Shown: positions 9,311 through 17,999 of the stretch, in pieces | How the letters are laid out: each line of letters opens with the position of its first letter | Position numbering within the stretch: the first letter of the stretch is position 1 | Assembly: GCF_003201935.1 (NCBI RefSeq) | Contig: NZ_QJJL01000003.1 | Span: 732,430-796,429, forward strand | Reading direction: 5' to 3' | Length of the DNA: 64,000 nt | Source: Loktanella sp. PT4BL | Lineage (GTDB): Bacteria > Pseudomonadota > Alphaproteobacteria > Rhodobacterales > Rhodobacteraceae | Translations under genes and position numbers: made by a program | The notes under the pieces: generated by a model | What the model saw: only the letters and a program-made list of their open reading frames with translations | What the model was told of the DNA's origin: nothing | The model's database searches: none

Positions 9311-10984
9311 CTATTTCACGGTCACTTTTTCAGGCTTGGCCATCCATTCGCGACCCTTGAGCATGCCTTTCCAATAGATCGGCGGCAGCAGTTTTTCTTT
9401 CAGGAACCATGCCGCACGGGATGGCTTTGTGCCGTCAATGATCGCTTTGGGGAAGCTGGGCAACAGTTTCCCGCCATAGCCGAACTCGGCCAGAACGATC
9501 TTGCCGCGCTCGACGGTCAGCGGGCAGGACCCGTAGCCGTTATATTGCGCCACCGGAGATCTCCCCGCCATGTCAGCCACCATATTTTCGACCACAACAG
9601 GGGCTTGAATACGTGCCGCGGCCATCGTTTTGGCGTTGGGTGCGTTCATCACATCGCCCAAGGACCAGATATTATCATAGGTCTTGTGGCGCAAATTGGA
9701 TTGATCGACATCAACCCAGCCCGCCGCGTCAGCCAGAGGCGAAACACGGATGAAATCAGGTGCAGTCTGTGGCGGACAGACATGCATCATGTCAAACTCC
9801 ATCTCGACCCGTTCCACCGGCGTGTCGGGCTTGGCCACGTCAAACCATGCTTTCTTGGCAGGACCGTCGACCGCAACAAGGTTATGGAAGAAATTCAGAT
9901 GCGCGTCGTATTTCTTGACATATTCCATCAGGGCAGGGACGTATTCCTTGACGCCGAAAAGCACACCACCTGCGTTGTTGAACTGGATATCAATGTTTTT
10001 CAGGACACCGCGGCGCAGCCACGCGTCACCTGACAGATACATGGCCTTTTGCGGCGCACCGGCACATTTGATGGGCATGGGGGGCTGTGTAAAGATCGCG
10101 CGGCCCTCTTTCATGCCGTTCACCAGTTCCCACGTGTAAGGCGCAAGGTCATAGCGATAGTTCGAGGTCACCCCGTTCTGGCCCAGCGTCTGAACCAGAC
10201 CTTCGATCTTGTTCCAGTCCAGCTTGATACCGGGGCAGACGATCAGACGGGTGTATTTCACGACGCGGCACCCGTCGAGGATGACTGCATTGTTCTCTGG
10301 TTCAAAGGCGGCAACGGCCGATTTGATCCAGTGTACGCCCTTGGGGATCAGCGACGCCATTGTGCGCGCGGTCTCTTCGGCGTCGAATACGCCACCGCCC
10401 ACCATTGTCCAGCCCGGCTGGTAGTAGTGGATATCGGCCGGATCAATGATCGCGATTTCAAGGCCGGGTTTACGGGCTTTCAGGCTGGCTGCCGCCGCAA
10501 TACCGCCTGCGCCCGCACCGACGATGACGACTTCATAACTGGCGTCGCCAGTGTCGGTGGGCGTCTTGCCCCCGTTGACGATCCGGCGCACGACGCCCGC
10601 CATATCATAGCCTGCGGCCTTGGTCGCCGCGAGGATATCAGCAAGGCTGCGCTGGCCCGCCTGCGCAAGCGACCACAGGGTCGCCGAGCGCGTGCCAGTG
10701 CGACAATAGGCTAGCACCGGACCGGGCAATTCGGTCAGTGCCTTGCCGAATGCGCTTGCGTCTTCGTCCGTCACCTTGCCGGCGACAATCGGCAGATAGG
10801 TCGCCTCAAGGCCTGCTTTCTTGGCCGCAGTCGCAATTTCTTCGAACGTCGGCTGATCGGCGCCTTCGCCGTCGGGGCGGTTGCAGATAATGGCGCGAAA
10901 ACCCGCGTCTTTGATGGCTTGCATATCGTCGGGCATGATCTGTGGGCTAACACAGAGACCGGCGGTCAGTGGCTTGATATCCAT
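9311..10984 (-). CDS. Fusion of DUF442 phosphatase-like domain and sulfide:quinone oxidoreductase-like flavoprotein
   Basis: Residues 1 to about 140 form a DUF442 (beta-lactamase-hydrolase-like, dual-specificity-phosphatase fold) domain with LAYCRTGTRSATL, putative active Cys94 and Arg99. From about residue 150 there is a FAD-binding oxidoreductase (VVIVGAGAGGIAAAASL) of the sulfide:quinone oxidoreductase type, with Cys in LIVCPGIKLDW and KCAGAPQK matching the redox-cysteine positions of the family. It would oxidise sulfide to persulfide and pass electrons to quinone. The neighbour at 11.0 kb is the partner dioxygenase. The N-terminal domain may act as a persulfide/sulfur carrier, which is an inference. 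Confidence 0.9.
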   Translation of the reverse strand: MDIKPLTAGLCVSPQIMPDDMQAIKDAGFRAIICNRPDGEGADQPTFEEIATAAKKAGLEATYLPIVAGKVTDEDASAFGKALTELPGPVLAYCRTGTRSATLWSLAQAGQRSLADILAATKAAGYDMAGVVRRIVNGGKTPTDTGDASYEVVIVGAGAGGIAAAASLKARKPGLEIAIIDPADIHYYQPGWTMVGGGVFDAEETARTMASLIPKGVHWIKSAVAAFEPENNAVILDGCRVVKYTRLIVCPGIKLDWNKIEGLVQTLGQNGVTSNYRYDLAPYTWELVNGMKEGRAIFTQPPMPIKCAGAPQKAMYLSGDAWLRRGVLKNIDIQFNNAGGVLFGVKEYVPALMEYVKKYDAHLNFFHNLVAVDGPAKKAWFDVAKPDTPVERVEMEFDMMHVCPPQTAPDFIRVSPLADAAGWVDVDQSNLRHKTYDNIWSLGDVMNAPNAKTMAAARIQAPVVVENMVADMAGRSPVAQYNGYGSCPLTVERGKIVLAEFGYGGKLLPSFPKAIIDGTKPSRAAWFLKEKLLPPIYWKGMLKGREWMAKPEKVTVK

Positions 10985-10999
10985 AATAACTCTCTCTGA

Positions 11000-11881
11000 T
11001 CAAAGGGCGTTGATCGGTACTTTCAGCATCGGGTTGCCGTCTTGGTCGGCAGGGATTTCTCCGGCGCGCATGTTCACTTGCAGCGACGGGATGATCAGCT
11101 TTGGCATGGCCAGTTGAGCATCACGTGCGGTGCGGAACTTGATGAATTCATCGCGCGTCTTGCCGCCGCCTACGTGGATGTTGTTGGCTTTCTGCTCTGC
11201 CACGGTGGTTTCCCACTCGATTGCCCGGCCGTTGGGGCCGTAGTCGTGGCACATAAAGAGGCGCATCTCGTCAGGCAGGGACAGAACCTTCTGGATACTG
11301 TCATAAAGCACGCCTGCATCCCCCCCGGGGAAATCGGCGCGGGCCGAGCCGCCGTCGGGCATGAACAACGTATCGCCTGCGAAGGCTGCGTTGCCTATAA
11401 CATGCACCATACAGGCGGGCGTATGTCCCGGTGTGTACATCGCAAAGGCAGGCATGGTGCCGATCATATAGGTGTCGCCATCCTTGAACAGCGCATCAAA
11501 CTGCGACCCGTCCCGCTGGAACTCCGTTCCCTCGTTAAAGACTTTCCCAAAGGTTTCCTGGACGACCATGATCTTTTCGCCGACACCGATTTTGCCACCA
11601 AGCTTTTGCTGCAGGTAAGGTGCCGCGCTCAGGTGATCTGCATGGACGTGCGTTTCGATGATCCAATCAAGGACCAGTCCGCGGTCCGTGATTTCCTTAA
11701 TCAGCGCGTCGGCCGCATCATAGGTGATCCGGCCTGCAGCATAGTCGATGTCCATCACGCTATCGATGATGGCGCAATGATCGCTGTTAGGGTCCTTGAC
11801 GATATAGGTGATGGTGTTTGTCGCCTCATCAAAATGGGCGGACACCTCGGGTGTAATGGACATATCGACGGGATAGGTCAT
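11000..11881 (-). CDS. MBL-fold persulfide-dioxygenase-like hydrolase (Blh/ETHE1 type)
   Basis: This metallo-beta-lactamase-fold protein of 293 residues has the metal motif ETHVHADHLSAAPYL, then HTPAC, AFAGDTLFM and LFMCHDYGPNG, the arrangement of the ETHE1/Blh persulfide dioxygenase group, which turns glutathione persulfide into sulfite. It is 15 bases upstream of the SQR fusion, so the two very likely form one sulfide oxidation pathway. The ATG at 11881 has AAGGA upstream. Confidence 0.9.
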   Translation of the reverse strand: MTYPVDMSITPEVSAHFDEATNTITYIVKDPNSDHCAIIDSVMDIDYAAGRITYDAADALIKEITDRGLVLDWIIETHVHADHLSAAPYLQQKLGGKIGVGEKIMVVQETFGKVFNEGTEFQRDGSQFDALFKDGDTYMIGTMPAFAMYTPGHTPACMVHVIGNAAFAGDTLFMPDGGSARADFPGGDAGVLYDSIQKVLSLPDEMRLFMCHDYGPNGRAIEWETTVAEQKANNIHVGGGKTRDEFIKFRTARDAQLAMPKLIIPSLQVNMRAGEIPADQDGNPMLKVPINAL

Positions 11882-11922
11882 GTGCGTTCCTTGTTTTGAT
11901 GAGGCGTGCCTGTGCGGCGCAA

Positions 11923-12135
11923 TCAGATCTTGCAGGTCTGGATGCCAAAGATGCGGTAAAGCGGGCAGAATTTCAGTGTTGATGTGCCCAGCATTACGAG
12001 GCCCACAACAACGGAAATGATCGTTGCGGTGCTGGACTGAAACACGGCCATGCCGCTGACAAATGGCGCGGCAAGCAGGATGATGCCAAGCACGAGGCGG
12101 AAAATGCGGTCAATAGTGCCAATATTCTTAGTCAT
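11923..12135 (-). CDS. YgaP-like small membrane protein (DUF2892)
   Basis: The 70-residue protein has two hydrophobic segments (about residues 12-32 and 35-55) around IDRIFRLVLGIILLAAP, a DUF2892 signature, and ends with a short Cys-containing tail (LKFCPLYRIFGIQTC). DUF2892 modules accompany rhodanese and sulfide genes elsewhere. I chose the ATG at 12135, with AGGAG seven bases upstream; the frame extends to 12207 but that part overlaps the putative operator. Confidence 0.85.
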   Translation of the reverse strand: MTKNIGTIDRIFRLVLGIILLAAPFVSGMAVFQSSTATIISVVVGLVMLGTSTLKFCPLYRIFGIQTCKI

Positions 12136-12152
12136 TTTGCTATCTCCTATGA

Positions 12153-12175
12153 AAGATACATTCTTCATAGACCTT
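12153..12175. promoter_or_regulatory. Putative NsrR/Rrf2-type operator upstream of the sulfide operon
   Basis: AAGATACATTC (12153-12163) followed after one base by a partly matching inverted half gives an 11-1-11 layout like known NsrR sites. The same 11-mer recurs at 13378-13388 upstream of the Rrf2 gene. It starts 18 bases upstream of the DUF2892 start. Confidence 0.55.
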
Positions 12176-12220
12176 AGCGGCGCAGACTTCGGTGATATTG
12201 TCACCAAGCACGCAAATCAG

Positions 12221-12892
12221 TTACGCGGAATGGTCGGCCAGTCTTTCGAGGTGCGCGCGGTCAAGGATCGTCACGCTGCCGCGCGCCTGCTCGATCCAGC
12301 CGCGGCGCTGGAATTCCTGAAGCTGGCGCGAGATGACTTCGCGTGCTGTCCCCAATTCGACCGAAAGCTTTTGGTGTGTTGTTGCGACGACATCCTGCCC
12401 GTCACAGAGTTTGAGCAATTTATCTGCAAGCCGGACGTCGATCCGCTGAAAGGCAACTTCATCGATCATCAAAAACAGGTCTGTGATGCGTTTGGAAAAC
12501 GCCGCGAAAACAAAATCCCGAAACGATTTGGACTGGGCCACAAGATCATCGAAGACTTCGCGCGGAACCGCGGCGGCTTGCACGGCAGTTTCTGATATCC
12601 CTTCGGCCGCGTAGTTTTCATAAGCCAGCAGGCAGGCGGTTGTCAGAACGCAACTTTCGCCGGCATGGATGCGATAGAGCACAATTTCATGCCCCGTATC
12701 CGATACCTGCTGGACCCTGACGGTTCCGTCCAACAAGAACAGCATATTCTCGGGCGAGTTTCCGGGCCCAAAGAGCGTGATCCCGCCGGGCACCTCGATG
12801 ATTGCGCTGCGCGACAACAAAAGTTGTTTGATATGGGGTTCCAGCCGCGAAAGCCCGGGGAACCGTTCGACCCATTCCTGTGTATCGGTCAT
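12221..12892 (-). CDS. Crp/Fnr-family transcriptional regulator
   Basis: The 223-residue regulator has a cyclic-nucleotide-like sensor domain (about residues 20-130) and a C-terminal winged helix with VELGTAREVISRQLQEF. The N-terminal Fnr iron-sulfur cysteines are absent; instead Cys81 and Cys87 sit in CVLTTACLL, a pair that could be redox or persulfide sensing (inference). It overlaps the upstream Rrf2 gene by 4 bases, so both regulators are co-expressed beside the sulfide genes. Confidence 0.9.
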   Translation of the reverse strand: MTDTQEWVERFPGLSRLEPHIKQLLLSRSAIIEVPGGITLFGPGNSPENMLFLLDGTVRVQQVSDTGHEIVLYRIHAGESCVLTTACLLAYENYAAEGISETAVQAAAVPREVFDDLVAQSKSFRDFVFAAFSKRITDLFLMIDEVAFQRIDVRLADKLLKLCDGQDVVATTHQKLSVELGTAREVISRQLQEFQRRGWIEQARGSVTILDRAHLERLADHSA

Positions 12893-13353
12893 CGGGCTGC
12901 CGCCGCGGTTCTGGGTGTTTCCAGCGGGGCGATCCGCTCCATCAGTTGGCCGCGGTTTGCGGAAATATCCGCGATTGTCAGATCGTCAAGCACGGCCATA
13001 AAGGCCGCCGTGGCCTCCTGCATTTTGCGGGATAATACGCAGATGCCCATCAGCGGGCAGGTATTCTTTTCGGGATTAAAACATTCAACGACATCAAGCG
13101 GGCCTTCTGTAATCCGCACTATATCGCCGACGATCATCTCTTCCGGCGGGCGGGAGAGACGAAAGCCGCCGCCGCGTCCGCGCACGGTTTCCAGATAGTC
13201 TGCTTTGCCCAGCTCATGCACGACCTTCATAATATGTGGGCGCGAAAGCCCGTGAATTTTGGCAACATCATCGACGCGCACAAGGTCCGGCGCTTTCAGT
13301 GCTGCAAGCTGGAGAGAGCGCAGCGCGTAGTTCGTATAACTGGTCAGTTTCAT
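12889..13353 (-). CDS. Rrf2-family regulator, NsrR-like
   Basis: The 154-residue protein has an N-terminal winged helix with LSRPHIMKVVHELGKADYLE and the wing RGRGGGF, followed by Cys91, Cys99 and Cys105 in ECFNPEKNTCPLMGIC. That spacing matches iron-sulfur-binding NsrR (nitric-oxide-sensing) proteins. I chose the ATG at 13353 because it gives the standard Rrf2 start MKLTSYTNYALR. An AAGATACATTC motif just upstream suggests autoregulation and shared control with the sulfide operon. Confidence 0.9.
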   Translation of the reverse strand: MKLTSYTNYALRSLQLAALKAPDLVRVDDVAKIHGLSRPHIMKVVHELGKADYLETVRGRGGGFRLSRPPEEMIVGDIVRITEGPLDVVECFNPEKNTCPLMGICVLSRKMQEATAAFMAVLDDLTIADISANRGQLMERIAPLETPRTAAAAR

Positions 13354-13377
13354 GGTGCTTCCTGTTGCGGTAGATAA

Positions 13378-13388
13378 AAGATACATTC
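13378..13388. promoter_or_regulatory. Second copy of the AAGATACATTC motif, upstream of the Rrf2 gene
   Basis: This 11-base match to the motif at 12153-12163 is in the same orientation relative to the gene it precedes, 25 bases before the Rrf2 start. It lies in the divergent region shared with the EF-hand gene. Confidence 0.5.
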
Positions 13389-13460
13389 AAAGTATTGCAT
13401 TTGTAAATAGTTTGAGCTATTGCCTGTCCATAAACCACTATTTCAAATATAGGAAAAGAT

Positions 13461-13898
13461 ATGAAACACCTGCTTGCTATCGCTACAGTGGCTGCTCTCG
13501 CGCCCTGCGCTGTTCTGGCCCAAGATACGCCCGGATCCCATTTCATTGCCAATTGGGATCTCGATGCAAGCGGCGCTGTGAGCGTCGCGGAAATCACAGA
13601 ACGTCGTGAAATGGTGTTCAACATGTTCGACAATGACCAGAACGGCATGCTGGACGCGGAAGAATACGTCATGTTTGACGAAACACGCGCTGCGGATATG
13701 GAAATGAATGCAGGCGGGCACGGCAAAGGCGGTGACCGCATGCAAGTTGGCCTGACGCTTGCATTCAATGACACCAATCAAGACGGCGCGGTCTCAATGG
13801 AAGAATTCATCTCCCAGTCCGCCGCCTGGGTCGCGCAAGTCGATCGTGACGGTGACGGTGAAATCACCGCGGGTGATTTTGGACCACAAGGCAGCTGA
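13461..13898 (+). CDS. Periplasmic EF-hand calcium-binding protein
   Basis: The 145 residues start with a signal peptide (MKHLLAIATVAALAPCAVLA). Four EF-hand-like loops follow: DLDASGAVSVAEI, DNDQNGMLDAEEY, DTNQDGAVSMEEF and DRDGDGEITAGDF. They are regularly spaced, which suggests a two-lobed calmodulin-like module in the periplasm. It is transcribed away from the Rrf2 gene across a short shared promoter region. Its target is unknown. Confidence 0.88.
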   Translation: MKHLLAIATVAALAPCAVLAQDTPGSHFIANWDLDASGAVSVAEITERREMVFNMFDNDQNGMLDAEEYVMFDETRAADMEMNAGGHGKGGDRMQVGLTLAFNDTNQDGAVSMEEFISQSAAWVAQVDRDGDGEITAGDFGPQGS

Positions 13899-13936
13899 AT
13901 TCACGCGCTGGCATCCTCGGCGGGGCAGGGGTGCCC

Positions 13937-14707
13937 TTAGTCCGCCGGGGCGCTGGTCGTCACACCGACGGTGCCGATCCCTTCGATCACGACTTCGACC
14001 ACCATGCCGGGTTTCACGGGGCGCGCACCGATCGAGGTGCCGCAGGCAATCACATCACCGGGGTTGAGCGTCATATCTTGTGATAGGGCGCTGACAATCT
14101 GTGCAGGCGGCAGGATCATGTCGGCGGCCGGATAGGACTGCCGCTCACGGCCATCGACGAGTACCTTGATCGTCAAGTCGCGCCAGTCGATGTCGGTCTC
14201 GATCACGGGGCCAACCACGCCGAACCCGTCAAAGCTCTTGGCGCGGGTCCACTGCGGAAAAGACGGATCCGCGTTCAGAATATCGAGCGAGGTAAAGTCA
14301 TTGATGCAGGTATAGCCCAAAATCGCGTCTTCGGCGTCTGCGATGCTGACGTCTTTGCACGTCTTGCCGATCACGATGCCCAATTCCCCTTCGAACAGCA
14401 CACGGCCTGCGGATGTCGGCAGAACCACAGTGCCGCCCGGACCGGTCAGCGACGTATCGGCCTTCAAGAAATACAAAGGATGCGCGGGGTGCACCATCCC
14501 GCCCTTCTCGGCGGCGGCCTTGAAGTTGTTCCAAAGCCCGATGAATTTGCCCGGGGTTACCGGCGCCAGCAAACTGACATCGGCCAGCGAAATCGGGTCG
14601 CCTGCACTCTGCTCCGATCCAAGTGCCACACGCGGATGCAGCATGTCATCCATGATCACGCCTGTAAGTTCCGTGCCGTCACCCGTTTTTCCACGTGCCC
14701 ATTTCAT
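13937..14707 (-). CDS. Fumarylacetoacetate hydrolase-family protein
   Basis: The FAH family covers hydrolases, hydratases and decarboxylases of 2-oxo acids from aromatic catabolism. The 256-residue protein has FEGELGIVIGKTCKDV and the acidic metal-binding core, then ILGYTCINDFTS, AKSFDGFGVVGP and GDVIACGTSIG. The ATG at 14707 has GGGGAGG seven bases upstream and is preferred over the codon at 14728. The substrate cannot be told from sequence. A second, shorter FAH protein lies just beyond on the other strand. Confidence 0.87.
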   Translation of the reverse strand: MKWARGKTGDGTELTGVIMDDMLHPRVALGSEQSAGDPISLADVSLLAPVTPGKFIGLWNNFKAAAEKGGMVHPAHPLYFLKADTSLTGPGGTVVLPTSAGRVLFEGELGIVIGKTCKDVSIADAEDAILGYTCINDFTSLDILNADPSFPQWTRAKSFDGFGVVGPVIETDIDWRDLTIKVLVDGRERQSYPAADMILPPAQIVSALSQDMTLNPGDVIACGTSIGARPVKPGMVVEVVIEGIGTVGVTTSAPAD

Positions 14708-14965
14708 CGCGAAGCCTCCCCTATACACCTGTACCTGCGCAATCTGGCAGGTCTTTGGTCAAGGATAAAGCCCCGTCGCGTGCGCCTTGAGACGGCGATG
14801 CATTCCAGGAGGTTGTCAGGTTCTCGCCTGCGCGCAGCCGGACCACGTGATATGCACAGCTGCCGCGCGGTGTTCTATTTCCATCGCAGGCAAAATAGCG
14901 CAGGATTAAGCGATATATGTGCGGCTCAATCACAACGCAGGCCCGCAAACAATCTGGAGCAATAA

Positions 14966-15649
14966 GTGACCGACTTTGTTATCCCAAGCCCGCCCGTTGT
15001 CACCATTCCTGTCGCGGGTGGTGGGGCCTTTCCTGTCCGCCGCGTCTATTGCATCGGGCGCAACTACGCAGCCCATGCCGTTGAAATGGGCCATGATCCC
15101 GATCGTGATCCACCATTCTTTTTTCAAAAGAACCCCGACAATCTTGATGCAAGCGGGACGTTTCCTTACCCAAGCCAGACGAACGACGTGCACCACGAGG
15201 TCGAACTGCTGGTCGCGCTCAAGTCAGGCGGCACCAATATCGCGGTTGAAGACGCGCTTGGGCATGTCTGGGGCTATGCACCCGCGCTCGATATGACGCG
15301 GCGCGATCTGCAGGGCATTGCCAAGAAGATGGGGCGCCCTTGGGAGATTGGTAAAGCCTTTGAACGCTCTGCGCCTGTAGGTCCATTACAGTCAGTTGCG
15401 GATGTGGGCCATCTGGATCACGGTACGATCGCCCTGGCCGTCAATGGTGAGGTTCGCCAGACTGGTGATCTGAACCAGATGATCTGGAAAGTCCCGGAAA
15501 TGATTTCCTATCTGTCAGACTACTTTGCACTCGCGGCAGGTGACGTGATCATGTCAGGCACGCCTGCCGGCGTCGGTCCGGTTGAAAAGGGCGACACCAT
15601 GGTGGTCACGATCGCGGGGTTGGACGACCTGACAGTGAAGGTGGTCTAG
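14966..15649 (+). CDS. Fumarylacetoacetate hydrolase-family protein (fumarylpyruvate hydrolase-like)
   Basis: The 227-residue short FAH protein contains VYCIGRNYAAHAVEM, FFFQKNPDNL, HHEVELLVAL and GDVIMSGTPAGVGPV, matching the fumarylpyruvate/acylpyruvate hydrolase branch. GTG start at 14966 with GGAG upstream. It is divergent from the other FAH gene. It is the last backbone gene before the accessory region that begins with the IS5 remnant. Confidence 0.88.
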   Translation: MTDFVIPSPPVVTIPVAGGGAFPVRRVYCIGRNYAAHAVEMGHDPDRDPPFFFQKNPDNLDASGTFPYPSQTNDVHHEVELLVALKSGGTNIAVEDALGHVWGYAPALDMTRRDLQGIAKKMGRPWEIGKAFERSAPVGPLQSVADVGHLDHGTIALAVNGEVRQTGDLNQMIWKVPEMISYLSDYFALAAGDVIMSGTPAGVGPVEKGDTMVVTIAGLDDLTVKVV

Positions 15650-15776
15650 ATCTGATGAGCATGACCCAAAGGGCGCAGTTCGCAGATATTTCCCGCATAC
15701 TTGGCGTACAAGCGCAAACGTGATGGGGTGAAAACGGCCACATCTGGAACCCTATGTGGGGCGCTGTTCTTTACCT

Positions 15777-16620
15777 CTAATTCAGGACCCATTAATTGGC
15801 TTGCCGCTGAGTTGAGGTCATGATTCACGAACCCAAACGATTTGGGGGACGGAAGAGCAGTCTTTAATGGCTGACAGAAGCGCAAATGGTGCAGCTCCGA
15901 CCGTTCTTTGCCAAGAGCCGAGGTCGACAACGCGTTGATGATCGGCGTGTATTGAGCGGGACTATCTTCATCAATCGCAATGGCTTACGCTGGTGTGGTC
16001 CGCCAGCAGACTATGGCCCACCCAAGACGTTGTACAACCGCTGGAAGTGATGGAGCGATATGGGAGTATTTGCGCGGATCATGACTGGATTGGTCGCAGA
16101 GGCTTCAGACAAAAAGACAATCTCAATTGATGCGACCTACCTCAAAGCGCCCCGCGCAGCCTCAAGCCTGCGGTTGAAAAAGGGGGGCGTGGGCGTCTGA
16201 TTGGGCAGACCAAGGGCGGCACTAACACCAAGCTGCATGCTGTCACGGACACCAGTGGTCGCCTGATCCGCTTCTTTATCACGCTGGCCAGGTCAGCGAT
16301 TATACCGGGCAATGGCTTTGCCGAGCAGTCTACCAGATGCTGAATGGCTATTGGCGGATCGGGGCTCTGATGCAGATTGGTTCCGGGTAGCCTTAGAAGA
16401 CAGGGGAACTCGTCCCTGCATCCCAGGTCGAAAGTCATGCAACAAGGTCGTCAGATAAGACAAGCGTCGCTACAAACGCCGGAACTGCATCGAGCGCATG
16501 TTCGGCAGACTCAAAGACTGGAGACGCGTTTTAACCCGCTATGATCGTTGCCCCGAGGTCTTCCTGCCGGCAATCGCTCTCGCCGCAACCGTCATATTCG
16601 GGTTTTGAGTCCTGACCCTA
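15777..16620 (+). mobile_element. Decayed IS5-family (IS427-like) insertion sequence
   Basis: The element is bounded by imperfect inverted ends (left with TTCAGGACCCA, right ending TGAGTCCTGACCC) next to TA dinucleotides. Inside, translated pieces in more than one frame read as an IS5-type DDE transposase. The right end abuts the last codon of the GT8 gene, whose TAG stop falls at 16,618-16,620. This explains the otherwise gene-poor interval from 15,650. Confidence 0.8.
15860..16607 (+). pseudogene. IS5-family transposase, frameshifted and interrupted
   Basis: Recognisable pieces in order are IFINRNGLRWC, GPPKTLYNRWK, DKKTISIDATYLK (DDE region), LLADRGSDADWFR, RNCIERMFGRLKDWRR and VFLPAIALAATVIFGF. 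At least two frame changes and internal stops (for example near 16,198) break the protein. The Tyr-x2-Arg-x3-Glu-x6-Lys-like region (ERMFGRLKDW) places it in the IS5 superfamily. Confidence 0.82.
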
Positions 16621-17652
16621 GGAATCCGGATCCATAACACAATACGGATCATCAAAACGCATCATATACGGCTTGAACCTGTTGAAGTCATACCACTGTT
16701 TGAGCAGTGATTTCTTATGAAACTTCGATGCGGCAAAGATTGATTTTGGAACAGGGATCCGGGCTGCAGCCTCGGGGTAATGCTGCAGGAAAAAATCACG
16801 GTAGGCATTGGGGTATTTGGGTGGGAACTCTCCCGTAAGGGTATTCCAGGGTTTGAAACGGCCTGCAAAGTGGATCAGGAACGGATCGCACGCCTCGATC
16901 ATATAGCTGAAGCGGCCCGAATACATCCAATTCCATGCGACAGACAGTTCTGACCAGCGCCCGCGAAAGACAAGGTTTAAGACAGACTGGTCATGCATGT
17001 CCAACGCGTCGGGATGGTCAGATATCACCCTAAGTGCGCGGGTAAGTGTATTGGCCTGCTCCCAGCGGGGAACATCAATCAGCAATACTCCTGCATTGAA
17101 ATAAGGGGCAGGTGGTAAGCGCAAGCGCTTGAACTCGGGCATATGCCTGCGCATCTTATTGCGCTGGTGGCTGGTCCTAACAGCAGCGACTGGATGGTCG
17201 GCCAGCAGTTCAACATCAAGCAAGCGTGACAGATCACCACCCGCAAGAAAAATGTCGGCATCGAGATACAAAATGCGATCGTAGTCAGACGCAAATGCTG
17301 TTGGGAGAAGCAACCGCAAATATGATGCCGGACTGATCCTGTCACTGCCCGGCGCTTTCACGACTATGTCTGGCATTTTGATGCGACACAGCCTGATCGG
17401 CAAATGCGCTAATGTATCTGGAAGATTGAGTTCTTCCTCGCTGCACAGGCAAATATCAAAATCAGCAATTGGATGTTTTTCCACTATCTGTTTAATCAAG
17501 AAGATGGCATATTTTGAAAACGCTTTATCACAACATAGAAATACAGCTTTACGAAATCTTGCAGGACGGGATGCCGTAAAGTTGATCAAATGACTGTCCT
17601 CAAAAATCGTTGATTGGCAGAGATTGCACAAAGGAGACATATTTGTTGTCAT
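16618..17652 (-). CDS. GT8-family glycosyltransferase (copy 1)
   Basis: The 344-residue glycosyltransferase belongs to family 8. The metal-binding DxD is Asp131-Ala-Asp133 in RILYLDADIF, and a C-terminal histidine segment (LIHFAGRFKPWNT) completes the LPS-glycosyltransferase pattern. No signal peptide, so it probably acts at the cytoplasmic membrane in surface glycan synthesis. It is a close paralogue of the gene at 24,330-25,385. Its stop TAG (16,618-16,620) lies exactly at the end of the IS5 remnant, so insertion replaced the original C-terminus by at most a residue or two. Confidence 0.87.
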   Translation of the reverse strand: MTTNMSPLCNLCQSTIFEDSHLINFTASRPARFRKAVFLCCDKAFSKYAIFLIKQIVEKHPIADFDICLCSEEELNLPDTLAHLPIRLCRIKMPDIVVKAPGSDRISPASYLRLLLPTAFASDYDRILYLDADIFLAGGDLSRLLDVELLADHPVAAVRTSHQRNKMRRHMPEFKRLRLPPAPYFNAGVLLIDVPRWEQANTLTRALRVISDHPDALDMHDQSVLNLVFRGRWSELSVAWNWMYSGRFSYMIEACDPFLIHFAGRFKPWNTLTGEFPPKYPNAYRDFFLQHYPEAAARIPVPKSIFAASKFHKKSLLKQWYDFNRFKPYMMRFDDPYCVMDPDS

Positions 17653-17999
17653 ACGGTTGAACTGGCGTCTTAACGCATCGTGTGCTGTTCCGAAATACCG
17701 AACCGCACTCGAAAAGAGGTGATGCGTTGTTCAACTCAAATATCTTGGTGAAAACCTGTGCGACGTAAGTTGTCTGATGGTGCAAAGCCTATACCTTTTT
17801 TACTATGCCTGCCAGCCCCTGTGTAAAGCAAAGCCGGCTGGGATGGGTTATGCCCTCACGGTTACGACGAAGACCACATCACTTTCTGCTGGGTGCAGGC
17901 AGGGCAGGGTTGTGCGCGGTAAGCGCAGAGATGCTGTTTGACGCCAGAGCGTCAGGAGCTAGCCAGCGAGCTGGCGCGCCATTTCGGGGTGCGCGATGA
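17653..17999. other. Gap upstream of GT8 copy 1, with sequence shared with the region upstream of copy 2
   Basis: No gene is supported here. Short stretches match the region upstream of GT8 copy 2: GTTCAACTCAAATATC near 17,728 against GTTCAACTCAGATATC near 25,440, and TGCCTGCCAGCCCCTGTGT near 17,808 against a similar copy near 25,519. A further copy of TATGCCTGCCAG occurs near 26,393. Confidence 0.5.

Noticed and set aside
8852..10033. A 393-codon plus-strand frame
   Set aside because: It is antisense to the SulP and SQR genes, with His/Arg/Gln-rich text typical of a shadow frame.
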